From Micromonospora echinospora (GTDB lineage Bacteria; Actinomycetota; Actinomycetes; Mycobacteriales; Micromonosporaceae), in NCBI RefSeq assembly GCF_900091495.1, contig NZ_LT607413.1, forward strand, positions 4,727,001 to 4,791,000: a stretch of DNA of 64,000 nucleotides, in the 5' to 3' direction. The notes below the pieces were generated by a model. The model saw only the letters and a list, made by a program, of their open reading frames with translations. It did not search any database and was not told where the DNA came from. The translations under genes were made by a program, and so were the position numbers. Positions 29,026 to 37,584 of this stretch are shown piece after piece; positions within the stretch are counted from its first letter, which is position 1; every line of letters starts with the position of its first letter.

Positions 29026-30711
29026 GTGTTGATCTGCGGTGTGAAGGTCTCGCACGACGGTGGCGTCGCGGTGATCGACGACGGCACGCTGCTGTTCAGC
29101 GTCGAAGCCGAGAAGATCGGCAACGGACTGCGGTACAGCCCGCTCGGCGACCTGCACCGGGTCGCGGAGATCCTCACCGCGCACGGCATCGCTCCCGACA
29201 CCGTCGACCAGTTCGTCCTCGACGGCTGGTGGGACGAGACCGGATCGGGAACACCGAGCATCGCCACCACCCGAGGCGGCCGGCCTGGCATCGTGCAGGT
29301 GGCGCCGTACGTGCACAGCGGACGCGGCAGCGCACCCCTGGACCGGTTCACGTTCACCACCGACGGGCTGCGCGGCAGCGGCGAGACCAGCTACGCGAGC
29401 TACTACCATGCCACCGGCCACGTCATGGGCACCTACAGCACGAGCCCATTCGCCCAACGCGGTGAGGACGCGCTGGTGCTGGTCTGGGACGGCGGCATCG
29501 CGCCACGGCTCTACCACGTCGATCCGACGGGCCACACGGTCCGCCTCGTCGCCCCGCTCCTGTCGGCCATCGGCAACCTGTTCCCGCACCTGTGCGGCAC
29601 ACTCGAGCCGTTCCGGATGCCCGCCGCCGTCATCAGCGCCGACGAGGCCCACCAGCGACGGCATCTGGAGATCTCCGGCAAGGCGATGGCCTACGCCGCG
29701 CTCGGCCGTGTCGAGGACGACGCGTTCGGCGTCCTCGACGCTCTGCTCGAGGCGAACCCGCCGGTCTCCGACCAGGCGTGCGTCCAGGTCGCCGAGAAGC
29801 TCACCGTCTCCCGCAGCGAACTGCTACCCGGTCTCCGGGACGCCGACATTATCGCGACAGTGCAGGCCTACCTGGGCGCCCGGCTGCTGCAGAGTCTGCT
29901 CCGGGTGGTCGACCGCCGTCACCCCGACACGCGACCCAACCTGTGCCTGGGCGGCGGCTGCGCGCTCAACATCAAGTGGAACACCGCCATCAGAGCCACC
30001 GGCCGGTTCAGCGACGTGTGGATCCCCCCGTTCCCCAACGACTCCGGCGCGGCCATCGGCACCGCGGCCACCGAGCTGTTCCACCGCCACCGGACGCCGG
30101 CCGTACGGTGGAACGTCTATCAGGGACCGCGGCTGACACCCCAGGTTCCCGGACCGCCGTGGCGGGCCCGCCCGTGCGACCCGAAGCAGGTCGCCGAGAT
30201 CCTGCACCGCGAGGGCGAACCGGTGGTGGTCCTCGACGGCCGCGCCGAACTCGGTCCCCGCGCACTGGGCAACCGCAGCATCCTCGCCCCCGCCGTGTCA
30301 CCGGTGATGAAAGACCGACTCAACAACATCAAGGGCCGGGCCTTCTACCGGCCTGTCGCCCCGATCTGCCTCGCCTCCCGCGCCGAGGAGGTCTTCGACC
30401 CTGGCTGCCCGGATCCCTACATGCTCTTCGAACACCGTCCCCGACCCGACTGGGCGGACCGGATTCCCGCCGTGCTGCACCTCGACGGAACCGCCCGCCT
30501 CCAGACCGTCGACGAGTCGTCCCCGTGCGCCGCCGCCCGCATCCTGGTCGAGTACACGCGAATCAGTGGCATCCCGGTGCTGTGCAACACCAGCGCCAAC
30601 CTGGCCGGGCACGGGTTCTTCGCCGACGTGGCAACCGCCGCCCGCTGGGGCGGCGTGCGGTACGTGTGGAGCGACGGGCTGCTGTACACCAACGAGCAGT
30701 CCGGCTCATAA
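29026..30711 (+). CDS. Carbamoyltransferase (NodU/TobZ type)
   Basis: 561 residues from GTG 29026 with GGGAGC upstream, 49 bp after the NRPS. It transfers a carbamoyl group from carbamoyl phosphate via carbamoyl-AMP to a hydroxyl (rarely an amine). N-terminal Kae1-like domain: HDGGVAVIDDGTLLFSVEAEK, the metal-binding YYHATGHVMGTY, VLVWDGG, and NLCLGGGCALN. C-terminal YrdC-like domain: RAELGPRALGNRSILA, FYRPVAPICL, PVLCNTSAN. Located directly after the lipo-initiation NRPS, it probably decorates the peptide or a hydroxylated building block. A hairpin terminator follows. Confidence 0.9.
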   Translation: MLICGVKVSHDGGVAVIDDGTLLFSVEAEKIGNGLRYSPLGDLHRVAEILTAHGIAPDTVDQFVLDGWWDETGSGTPSIATTRGGRPGIVQVAPYVHSGRGSAPLDRFTFTTDGLRGSGETSYASYYHATGHVMGTYSTSPFAQRGEDALVLVWDGGIAPRLYHVDPTGHTVRLVAPLLSAIGNLFPHLCGTLEPFRMPAAVISADEAHQRRHLEISGKAMAYAALGRVEDDAFGVLDALLEANPPVSDQACVQVAEKLTVSRSELLPGLRDADIIATVQAYLGARLLQSLLRVVDRRHPDTRPNLCLGGGCALNIKWNTAIRATGRFSDVWIPPFPNDSGAAIGTAATELFHRHRTPAVRWNVYQGPRLTPQVPGPPWRARPCDPKQVAEILHREGEPVVVLDGRAELGPRALGNRSILAPAVSPVMKDRLNNIKGRAFYRPVAPICLASRAEEVFDPGCPDPYMLFEHRPRPDWADRIPAVLHLDGTARLQTVDESSPCAAARILVEYTRISGIPVLCNTSANLAGHGFFADVATAARWGGVRYVWSDGLLYTNEQSGS

Positions 30712-30718
30712 CGCCGGA

Positions 30719-30740
30719 GGCTCTGCCCCGGGGCAGAGCC
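30719..30740. terminator. Perfect palindromic hairpin between convergent operons
   Basis: Arms GGCTCTGCCCC and GGGGCAGAGCC, 11 bp each with no loop gap, lying between the carbamoyltransferase (+) and gamma-glutamyltransferase-like (-) genes. Likely a bidirectional terminator. Confidence 0.7.
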
Positions 30741-30751
30741 CGCAGCACCCG

Positions 30752-32551
30752 TCACCGGCACATCGCGTACGCCTGACGTCCCCGCGCGCCGGCGGCCGCC
30801 CGCAGGAAACCGGTGACCGGGTCGACACCGACCGCGCAGACCTTGCCCAACGTGTTCGCCGGCACGACATCCAGTCGGTGCCCTCGGGACCGGAGCCCGG
30901 CCAGGACCGACGAATCGTGCGACGCCTCGACGACCACGACCCCCGGCCTCGCCGTGCGCGGCGCGAAGGACTGCGGAAAGTGATCGATGTGGAAGGCGGG
31001 AACCTCGGTGGCCGCCTGGAGATCCAGCCCGAACCGGGTGGCGGCCAGCAGTGTCTGGAGCGTCCACTGGTCCTGCTGGTCACCACCGGGGGTACCCAGC
31101 GCCAGGTACGGCTCACCGTCACGCAGGACGACACCAGGGCTCAACGTCGTGCGGGGACGTTTCCCGGGAGCGAGCGTGTTGGGATGCCCGGGCGACAGCC
31201 ACATCGTCTGTGCGCGCGTGCCGAGCGAGAGACCGAGGCCCGGTATGACCGGTGAGCTCTTCAGCCAGCCTCCGCTGGGAACGGCGACCACCATGTTTCC
31301 GGCCCGGTCCACCACCGCGACCGTGCAGGTGTTCCCGGCCCCCGCGCGGGTGACGCCCACCGTCGGGATGCCACTGCGCAGCTGGGTCAGCCACTCCGGG
31401 GCGTCGGCCACCGGCTCGTCCGGCTCGGGCTGCGGTATCCAGGGATCACCGGCGCACGGCAGACCCGGCTGCGGGTCGATGGTGGCCTCCCCGCCGATCA
31501 GCGAGCGCCGCTGGCGCGTGTACTCGGCGGTGAGGAGCTGCGCCATCGGCACCGGCACGTGTCGGGGATCGCCGTACCAGCCCTCCCGGTCGGCGAAGGC
31601 GAGCTTGGCCGCCTCGGTGAGCAGGTGGATGTACTCGACGCTGTTGAGACCCATGGCGGGCAAATCGAAGCCGTCGAGGAGCGCCAGTTGCTGCAGGAAC
31701 ACCGGACCCTGCGACCACGGGCCCGACTTGAGCACGGTGAGGTCGCCGTAGGTCAGGGCGTACGGGTCCTCCACGTCCGCTCGCCAGTAGGCCAGGTCGT
31801 CGGCGGTCAGTAGGCCGCGGTGGCGTCGGCCGGTCGAGTCGAACACCTCAGTGCGACGCAGGAAACCATCGATCCTCTCGGCCACGAACCCCTGGTAGAA
31901 GGCGTTGTGGGCGGCCTCGATCTGCGTCTCCCGGTCGGCGGACACGGCCCCTGCCTCCGTGACGAGCCGCTCGAACGTCGCCGCCAGCGCCGGATTACGC
32001 ATCCGGGATCCGGCGGCCGGCGTCGACCCGCCCGGAAGGTAGGTCCGCGCGGACTCGGTCCACTCGTCGACGAACAGCGGGGCCAGCACGGCGATGGTCT
32101 GCGCGGTGCTCGGTAGCAGCGGATAGCCGCCCGCGGCGTAGGCGATCGCGGGTTGCAGAACGTCGGCCAGCAGCATGGTGCCGAACTCCGCGAGCAGCCG
32201 TAGCCAGGCCCCGAAGGCACCCGGCACACACGCCGGAAGCACGCCGGCGGCGGGTATTCGGGAGATCCCGAGCGCGGTGAACGCCTCAATCGTTGCCGCC
32301 CTCGGGGTCGGTCCCTGACCGCAGACGATCCGCGCCGCCCCAGCGGATCGTGAGTAGAGGGCGATCGCGACGTCGCCACCGAGGCCGTTGGAATGCGGCT
32401 CGACGACCTGGAGGACGAACCCGGCGGCCACAGCGGCGTCGAAGGCGTTACCGCCGCGTTCGAGAACCGACATGGCGGCGCCTGAGGCAAGCCAGTGGGT
32501 CGAGGAGACCGCCCCGAGGTCGCCGGCTAGGGGCGGGCGGATAACCGTCAT
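30752..32551 (-). CDS. Gamma-glutamyltransferase homologue, probable 4-alkylproline-pathway enzyme (LmbA/Apd3-like)
   Basis: 599 residues, one Ntn-hydrolase precursor: STHWLASGAAMSVLERGGNAFDAAVAAGF at the N-terminus, VEPHSNGLGGD (substrate loop), and the autoprocessing/nucleophile Thr in GAGNTCTVAVVD near residue 406, then GTPGGDQQ. No signal peptide, unlike periplasmic glutathione GGTs, so it is cytoplasmic. In lincomycin, hormaomycin and pyrrolobenzodiazepine pathways, homologues of this size (LmbA type) cleave a C-C bond in the ring-opened DOPA intermediate. Here it is in one operon with the tyrosine hydroxylase and DOPA dioxygenase candidates (7-bp gap), which supports that role over glutathione metabolism. 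Confidence 0.85.
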   Translation of the reverse strand: MTVIRPPLAGDLGAVSSTHWLASGAAMSVLERGGNAFDAAVAAGFVLQVVEPHSNGLGGDVAIALYSRSAGAARIVCGQGPTPRAATIEAFTALGISRIPAAGVLPACVPGAFGAWLRLLAEFGTMLLADVLQPAIAYAAGGYPLLPSTAQTIAVLAPLFVDEWTESARTYLPGGSTPAAGSRMRNPALAATFERLVTEAGAVSADRETQIEAAHNAFYQGFVAERIDGFLRRTEVFDSTGRRHRGLLTADDLAYWRADVEDPYALTYGDLTVLKSGPWSQGPVFLQQLALLDGFDLPAMGLNSVEYIHLLTEAAKLAFADREGWYGDPRHVPVPMAQLLTAEYTRQRRSLIGGEATIDPQPGLPCAGDPWIPQPEPDEPVADAPEWLTQLRSGIPTVGVTRAGAGNTCTVAVVDRAGNMVVAVPSGGWLKSSPVIPGLGLSLGTRAQTMWLSPGHPNTLAPGKRPRTTLSPGVVLRDGEPYLALGTPGGDQQDQWTLQTLLAATRFGLDLQAATEVPAFHIDHFPQSFAPRTARPGVVVVEASHDSSVLAGLRSRGHRLDVVPANTLGKVCAVGVDPVTGFLRAAAGARGRQAYAMCR

Positions 32552-32557
32552 GCTTCG

Positions 32558-33538
32558 TCACCTCGTTTGTGGTGCTTGCAGGGCCGGATGCCGCGGTCCG
32601 GTGACATCGGCTGCGTGCTCGCACGCGCATCGCGCCACGTCGACCAGAATGTGACCGAGGCGGTCCTCGTGACCGGTCACCTCAGGAGTGCACAACGCCG
32701 CCGGCCGGTGGTCCCGCTGGTCGTGGGCGTGTAGTCCGTTGACGGCCAGATCCTGCGCGATGGCGGTGAGCCGCCGGAGCAGCTGGGCCACGGTCTCCTG
32801 TCGCGTCGCCGGTGCCCGCACCGTGGCGAAGTAGCTGTCGTAGAGCATGCTGACCAGCCGGATGTCGACTCCCCGGACCGAGGCCTGCTGCAGCAGTGAC
32901 GGTCCGTCCGACACGAGTTTCGCGGCGACCCCGTCGTGCACCACCTTGTGCAGACGCAGGGCCACCGCGAGGTCGCTGCGATCCGAGTACCAGGCCGTCC
33001 TCGCCTGCCGACCCCGGAACAGGCCCCGCACCGGCCAGTAGTCCGGGGCCCAGCTCCCGCTGAACCCCCGGTGCCGCAGCCGCATGCTCGGCCGGATCAC
33101 CGTGTTGTAGACGCCGATGGGGCAGGAGCCGGTGTAGAGCAGCATCGCCGAGTAGCCGTGCACGTAACGACTCACCGACTGCTGGATCTCATCGGTCGAC
33201 CGTCGGCCCTCGCGGACGTCCTCAAGCAGGGTCGCCATCAGTCGCCAGAGCACGAAGCACACCTGGTGTCCGGTGATCCAACGGAACCAAGACAGCTCGT
33301 CCGGCGCGTCGCACCGTGGGACCTCCGAGGCCGGCCCACCACCGTCCGCGAGCGCGCGCAACCGCCAGCAGACCTCGAGGTACCCCTCGACGGGCAGGCC
33401 GCCCGCCGGGCCCTCAGGAGCATCGAGCTCACCGACAACCGGCAGGACCAGGGGTTCGAGACCGTAGGCGATCCCACCGAACTGCCAGCCCGCGCCAACC
33501 GGCAGATCACCCAGCGCCGTGTTCGTCGTGGCTCTCAC
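32558..33538 (-). CDS. Putative haem-dependent L-tyrosine 3-hydroxylase (LmbB2/Apd1-like)
   Basis: 326 residues from a GTG that overlaps the upstream stop by 4 bp. The all-helical sequence includes YSAMLLYTGSCPIGVYN, RLRHRGFSGSWAPDYWPVR, and ALRLHKVVHDGVAAKLVSDG with histidines suited to axial haem ligation. Size and pattern fit the LmbB2/Orf13/SibU group of haem-dependent aromatic oxygenases that turn L-tyrosine into L-DOPA. The assignment leans on memory of the family and on the neighbours (DOPA dioxygenase and GGT homologues in one operon). The alternative is an unknown helical protein. Confidence 0.6.
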   Translation of the reverse strand: MRATTNTALGDLPVGAGWQFGGIAYGLEPLVLPVVGELDAPEGPAGGLPVEGYLEVCWRLRALADGGGPASEVPRCDAPDELSWFRWITGHQVCFVLWRLMATLLEDVREGRRSTDEIQQSVSRYVHGYSAMLLYTGSCPIGVYNTVIRPSMRLRHRGFSGSWAPDYWPVRGLFRGRQARTAWYSDRSDLAVALRLHKVVHDGVAAKLVSDGPSLLQQASVRGVDIRLVSMLYDSYFATVRAPATRQETVAQLLRRLTAIAQDLAVNGLHAHDQRDHRPAALCTPEVTGHEDRLGHILVDVARCACEHAADVTGPRHPALQAPQTR

Positions 33539-34035
33539 GACATGCCACTCGGCATGTATGTGAACTCGAATTCGAGCCCGTTGACGTCATAGGTGTAGAA
33601 GCTCTGCACGCCGTCGCTGTCGGTGACGATGTCGGTGGGCTGCTCGTCGAGCGCGAACGAGTACCGGCCGGTGGAGCGCAGATCGGTCCACCGCTGCCGC
33701 ATCGCCGCCAACTCCTCCACCGAGCGGACCCGGATGCACAGGTGCTGGAACTGTGACCGGCTCGTGGCCGGATCCGCTGCCCCGCCCGGCCGTTCGAACA
33801 GATGGATACGGATATCGCCCACGGCCACCTCGGCCATCGCCCGGATCCCCGGCAACCGACTGCGGGTCAGCTCGGAGAAGTCGTCCAACGACCACACCTG
33901 TTCCGCGCCGAGGTAGTCCCGATACCAGGAGACGGAGTTGTTGAGGTCGGTCGTCTGCACGGCCAGGTGATGGAACCGCAGCCTCAAGTGATCGCCGGAG
34001 TCCTCGGTGGCCGCAGTCGGTCGCGTCTGTCTCAT
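33535..34035 (-). CDS. VOC-fold protein, probable L-DOPA 2,3-dioxygenase (LmbB1/Apd2-like)
   Basis: 166 residues: LRFHHLAVQTTDLNNSVSWYRDYLGAEQ (first metal His), QFQHLCIRVRSVEEL (second His), and DVNGLEFEFTYMP with the terminal Glu, the 2-His-1-Glu triad of VOC enzymes. Short single-domain VOC dioxygenases (LmbB1 group) extradiol-cleave L-DOPA in 4-alkylproline biosynthesis. It is first in the leftward operon, its stop overlapping the start of the tyrosine hydroxylase candidate. A drug-binding VOC protein is the alternative, but the gene order argues for the pathway role. Confidence 0.75.
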   Translation of the reverse strand: MRQTRPTAATEDSGDHLRLRFHHLAVQTTDLNNSVSWYRDYLGAEQVWSLDDFSELTRSRLPGIRAMAEVAVGDIRIHLFERPGGAADPATSRSQFQHLCIRVRSVEELAAMRQRWTDLRSTGRYSFALDEQPTDIVTDSDGVQSFYTYDVNGLEFEFTYMPSGMS

Positions 34036-34090
34036 GTCCCATCACCCCAGGCAATGCAGGCGTACCGATCGGTCGTGGCGCCTCCCTGCG

Positions 34091-34141
34091 CTCTATGGTC
34101 GCCCGGCAACCCGATCCGCAGACTTCCCCGCTTTATGGGAC
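34091..34141 (-). promoter_or_regulatory. Shared 19-bp regulatory box upstream of the tyrosine-derived operon
   Basis: On the minus strand GTCCCATAAAGCGGGGAAG occupies 34141-34123, with ATAGAG 26 bp further downstream (34096-34091). The geometry is the same as at 22124-22174. It points toward the VOC gene start at 34035. Confidence 0.7.
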
Positions 34142-34200
34142 ATCGATCAGGGCCCGCGTGCCTGACTGCCCGCCCGCCCGGGACAGCGCACCGGTCCTGG

Positions 34201-34241
34201 TTTTGTGTGACAACCCACCGGGCCCGGCCCGCCCGTACCGT
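34201..34241 (+). promoter_or_regulatory. GTGACA-N23-TACCGT promoter, P450 gene
   Basis: TTTTGTGTGACA, with GTGACA at 34207-34212, then 23 bp, then TACCGT at 34236-34241. The ATG of the P450 follows 7 bp later, so the transcript is probably leaderless. One of six promoters with this layout in the cluster. Confidence 0.65.
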
Positions 34242-34248
34242 CAGAGCC

Positions 34249-35514
34249 ATGGTGCACCAGGGGGGACCCGGCGCGGCCGCCCGCGCCGACGACACGACCC
34301 ACCACGACGATGTCCTCGACGAAGCCCGCACCGTGGACCTCACCGACCCCCGGCTCTACGCGACCGACCGACCGGAGCGGATCTGGCGTACCTTCCGCCG
34401 CGCGGGCGTGCCCGTCCGGTCACCGGGCCTGCGTGACCACTGGGCGATCACCCGACACGCGCAGATCCGGGAAATCCTCAAGCACAGCCACCTGTTGTCG
34501 TCGGCGAAGGGCAACCATCTCGGTGAGAAGGCGACCGACGTGGCCGCGGGGGAGGCAGCCGGCGGGATGTCCCTGCTGGTCAGCGACGGCCCGGTCCACG
34601 CCGCGATGCGGAGGGTTCTCGGCGCGGCGTTCACCCCGAAACTCATGCACCGGCTGACGGCCAGCACCGAGGAGCTGGCCCGGCAGCTCGTGTCGCAGGC
34701 GGCCGCCGAACCGTCGGTCGACTTCGTACAGTCGGTCGCCGCGCCGCTGCCCGCCGCCGTCATCTGCGACATGCTCGGCGTCCCGGCGAGCGACCGTGAC
34801 CATGTCATCCGACTGACACAGGCGGCCTTCGGCGGTTCCGGTCACGTCACCTCCGGCAACCAGATGGCCGCGCACACCGAGCTCTTCGTCTACTGTGCCG
34901 AACTGATCGCCGCCAAGCGGCGCCGCCCGGGTGAGGACGTCGCGACGGTGCTGGCCACCGCCGAGATCGACGGCAGGCCGATGAGCCGGGAGATGGCCGT
35001 GATGAATTGCCACGACCTGATCGCCGGTGGCAACGAGACCGCCCGCCACACCTCCAGTGCCGCCGCCGTGACCATGGTCACCGAGCCGGCGTTCTGGCGT
35101 GACGTGCGAGGCGGACAGGCCGACATGGCCACCGCCACCGACGAGCTCCTGCGCCACGAGACACCGGTCAACCACATGATGCGGGTCCTGCTCGGTGATA
35201 TAGAGATCGCGGGGGTCACGATGCGCCGCGGCGAGTTCGTCACGTTCTGGGTACGGTCGGCCAACCGCGACGAGGACGTCTTCGACGACCCGGACGAGAT
35301 GCGGGCGACCAGGCGACCCAACCCGCACCTCGGGTTTGGTTTCGGTGCCCACTACTGCATCGCGGCGATGCTCGCCCGTATCGAGGTCGGGGCGATCGTG
35401 CGTGCCCTGGCAGAGGTCGTCGGCCACGCGGAACTGGTCGCACCACCGGTACGGCTGGAGTCGAACTTTTTCCGTGGCTACCGGTCGGTGCGCATCGCGC
35501 TGCGTCACCGGTGA
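34249..35514 (+). CDS. Cytochrome P450
   Basis: 421 residues. I-helix DLIAGGNETARHTSSAA; ExxR in ELLRHETPVNHMMR near residue 298; haem loop HLGFGFGAHYCIAAMLARIE with the ligand Cys near residue 370. It is a soluble bacterial class I P450 needing ferredoxin partners not seen here. Glu in place of the usual acid-Asp pair before Thr (GGNETARH) is common in actinomycete biosynthetic P450s. It is transcribed divergently from the tyrosine-derived operon and carries the cluster promoter motif, so it probably oxidises the peptide or a carrier-bound residue. Target unknown. Confidence 0.92.
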   Translation: MVHQGGPGAAARADDTTHHDDVLDEARTVDLTDPRLYATDRPERIWRTFRRAGVPVRSPGLRDHWAITRHAQIREILKHSHLLSSAKGNHLGEKATDVAAGEAAGGMSLLVSDGPVHAAMRRVLGAAFTPKLMHRLTASTEELARQLVSQAAAEPSVDFVQSVAAPLPAAVICDMLGVPASDRDHVIRLTQAAFGGSGHVTSGNQMAAHTELFVYCAELIAAKRRRPGEDVATVLATAEIDGRPMSREMAVMNCHDLIAGGNETARHTSSAAAVTMVTEPAFWRDVRGGQADMATATDELLRHETPVNHMMRVLLGDIEIAGVTMRRGEFVTFWVRSANRDEDVFDDPDEMRATRRPNPHLGFGFGAHYCIAAMLARIEVGAIVRALAEVVGHAELVAPPVRLESNFFRGYRSVRIALRHR

Positions 35515-35563
35515 AACCCCGTTCCCGGCAGTCTAGGACGTGCCTGCTGAATCGGGCGGCCGG

Positions 35564-36493
35564 TCAGTGGGCCACCCAGTCCGGGACCCACACGTCATCG
35601 GTGGTCTGCGGTCTTGAGGCTCGCAGGTGGTCCCGCAACGCGGTCAGCACGGGGTGCTGGTCCCCGGTGCGTGTGAGCAGCAGGTGCGGGTAGAGCGGGG
35701 TCGGTTTGCGTAGAGGGATGCGGCGCAGGTTGTAGCTCTGGGGCCACAGGTAGCGGTCCTCGCCGCCGATCAGGGTTGCCAGCGAGGCCGAGTCCGCCAG
35801 GGCGTCCATCAGGGCTTCGTCGCCGAAGTTGGGGCCGAGCGCGTCGATGCTCAGGCCGAAGGCCTGCGACAGTGACCGGTAGAACTGCGCCCACTCGGTG
35901 CCCGGCCTGATCCCGGGGATCCAGATGCGGTGTCCGGCCAGATCGGTGGGCCTGGCCCAGGCCGCGCTGGCCAGCGGGTGACTGGGCCCGACCAGGAGCT
36001 CCAGGGGCGAGTCCAGGAGTCGTTCGGCGTTGATCCCGGCCGGGACCTGGTCCGTCGGCAGGGCGCGGAACGAGGCGTCGATGGTTCCTTCGAGCACGGC
36101 TCGGGCGGCCTGGACGGCGTTCTCCTCGGCCAGCGTGACTGCGTCCAGGCTGGCCTGCGGACGGGATCGGTAGAAGCGGTAGACGGCCTGGGCCGGAGCG
36201 ATGCGCCGGTTGAGGACGTCCACGCGCAGCGGGCGTACCCCGGGGCGCACGGCCTGCTCGGCCTGCTCGACGACGGTCAGGACCTTCTTGGCGTGCGGCA
36301 GGAAGACCTGCCCGTCCAGGCTCAGTCGGGAGCCGCGGGAGGTGCGTACCAGCAGCGCGACCCCCAGGGACTTCTCCAGGGCCGCGACCCGCTTGGAGAC
36401 CGCCTGCTGGCTGATCCCGAGCTCGTCGGCTGCGGCCTGGAACTGGCCGGCCTCGGCCACGGCCACGAACGTGCGCAGCGCTTCGACATCCAC
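35564..36493 (-). CDS. LysR-family regulator
   Basis: 309 residues from GTG 36493. N-terminal winged HTH: LRTFVAVAEAGQFQAAADELGISQQAVSKRVAALEKSLGVALLVR; then a periplasmic-binding-protein-like effector domain. It is divergent from the acetyltransferase gene at 36583, with a palindrome between them, so it likely controls that gene and itself. It lacks the cluster promoter motifs; whether it also regulates the NRPS genes is open. Confidence 0.88.
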   Translation of the reverse strand: MDVEALRTFVAVAEAGQFQAAADELGISQQAVSKRVAALEKSLGVALLVRTSRGSRLSLDGQVFLPHAKKVLTVVEQAEQAVRPGVRPLRVDVLNRRIAPAQAVYRFYRSRPQASLDAVTLAEENAVQAARAVLEGTIDASFRALPTDQVPAGINAERLLDSPLELLVGPSHPLASAAWARPTDLAGHRIWIPGIRPGTEWAQFYRSLSQAFGLSIDALGPNFGDEALMDALADSASLATLIGGEDRYLWPQSYNLRRIPLRKPTPLYPHLLLTRTGDQHPVLTALRDHLRASRPQTTDDVWVPDWVAH

Positions 36494-36508
36494 ACCCCAC
36501 TCTACGGC

Positions 36509-36525
36509 CACAACCGGTGGTTGTG
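36509..36525. promoter_or_regulatory. Palindrome, probable LysR binding site
   Basis: CACAACC-GGT-GGTTGTG: perfect 7-bp arms around a 3-bp centre, lying 16 bp from the LysR start and 58 bp from the acetyltransferase start. The T-N11-A-like spacing suits LysR boxes. Confidence 0.55.
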
Positions 36526-36582
36526 TCTGGGCGCGTTCGGGGTTGTTTGATCGGGCCTTCGCTGAAGTGCTGGGATACGTCC

Positions 36583-37134
36583 ATGCCCACGACCACAGAC
36601 CAGGCCATGTATGTCCAGACGTCCGAGTTCGCGCGCTATGCGGAGCGGATCGCACAGGTGACCGACGTGACCTCGCGGTTGAACGTGCTGCCGTTCAGCG
36701 ATACCGAGGCGCGTGTGGAACTACTGGCGGTTGTGTTCGGCGCTCCGCTGCCGGAGTCGGTGACGATCTACCCGCCCTTCTTTACCGAGTACGGCCTGAA
36801 CACGCGGTTCGGGAAGAACGTCTTCGTCAACCAGGGCTGCACGTTCATGGACCACGGCGGCATCCGCATCGGCGACAACGTCATGATCGCCCCGAAGGTC
36901 AGTCTCATCACCGGAGGGCACCCGCTACCCCTGGCCGAGCGGCGCGAGTACGTCACCAGCGCCCCGATCGTGATCGAGGACGACGTCTGGATCGGCGCGG
37001 CCGCCGTGGTCACCCAGGGCGTGACCATCGGTGCGGGCTCGGTGGTCGCTGCCGGCGCTGTCGTCACCCGTGACGTGCCTGCCCGCACGCTGGTCGCGGG
37101 AGTGCCCGCGCGGGTGGTCAAGACGATCGACTGA
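36583..37134 (+). CDS. Hexapeptide-repeat (maltose O-acetyltransferase-type) acetyltransferase
   Basis: 183 residues from ATG 36583. Left-handed beta-helix repeats are clear: TRFGKNVFVNQGCTFMDHGGIRIGDNVMIAPKVSL, the catalytic-type His in ITGGHPLP, and IEDDVWIGAAAVVTQGVTIGAGSVVAAGAVVTRDVPARTLVAGVPARVV. It transfers acetyl from acetyl-CoA to a sugar or antibiotic hydroxyl (LacA/NodL/Vat relatives). Paired divergently with LysR. It could be a resistance or tailoring enzyme or simply an unrelated pair. A strong stem-loop follows at 37143-37183. Confidence 0.85.
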   Translation: MPTTTDQAMYVQTSEFARYAERIAQVTDVTSRLNVLPFSDTEARVELLAVVFGAPLPESVTIYPPFFTEYGLNTRFGKNVFVNQGCTFMDHGGIRIGDNVMIAPKVSLITGGHPLPLAERREYVTSAPIVIEDDVWIGAAAVVTQGVTIGAGSVVAAGAVVTRDVPARTLVAGVPARVVKTID

Positions 37135-37142
37135 CCCGTCCG

Positions 37143-37183
37143 GGCGAGCGCACCGGCAGTCAACTCCTGCCGGCGCGCTCGCC
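37143..37183 (+). terminator. Stem-loop after the acetyltransferase
   Basis: Arms GGCGAGCGCACCGGCAG and CTGCCGGCGCGCTCGCC pair over about 17 bp with one bulge around a 7-nt loop. Confidence 0.65.
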
Positions 37184-37197
37184 TGGATGGGCGTCCT

Positions 37198-37583
37198 GTT
37201 CCCGATGTCTCGTCACGGCCGCGTCACCGACGAGCAGTGGACCGCATCCTTGCTCTGCTGCCCAGCAACATCGGGCGTAGGGGCAGGCCCTGGGCCGACC
37301 ATCGTCGGATCGTGGAAGCGATCGTCTACCGGTACCGCACCGGGATCCCCGGCGAGACCTGCCCGGCAGGTTCGGGTCCTGGAAGACGGTGTGGGCGCCC
37401 CACCGCCGGTGGGCGGGGGACGGGACCTGGGACCGCAACGCCAACGCCTGCGCCGTCGTCCGCCGCCGTGTCAGCGACTCCAACGCTCGGCGTTCCTCGA
37501 CGGTCAACACGACCGGCGGCAACTTCGGTCCAGGTAACGCACCCACACCGAACTAACAGGGAACTACGAACTCAGGACACTAG
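37198..37583. mobile_element. Two abutting transposase remnants (IS5-type and IS630-type)
   Basis: On the plus strand about 37205-37345 reads GRVTDEQW and, after a frame change, DRILALLPSNIGRRGRPWADH, then VEAIVYRYRTGIP: an IS5-type N-terminus. On the minus strand from 37546, PPVVLTVEERRALESLTRRR is the N-terminus of an IS630-type transposase. An end reading CTAGTGTCCTGAG lies at about 37582, at the junction with the thioesterase gene. Both are dead and only about 390 bp in total. Confidence 0.65.
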
Positions 37584-37584
37584 G

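Noticed and set aside
30752..32551. Glutathione-type gamma-glutamyltransferase
   Set aside because: Actinomycetes use mycothiol, no secretion signal is present, and the operon partners match the 4-alkylproline pathway, so the LmbA-like role is preferred.
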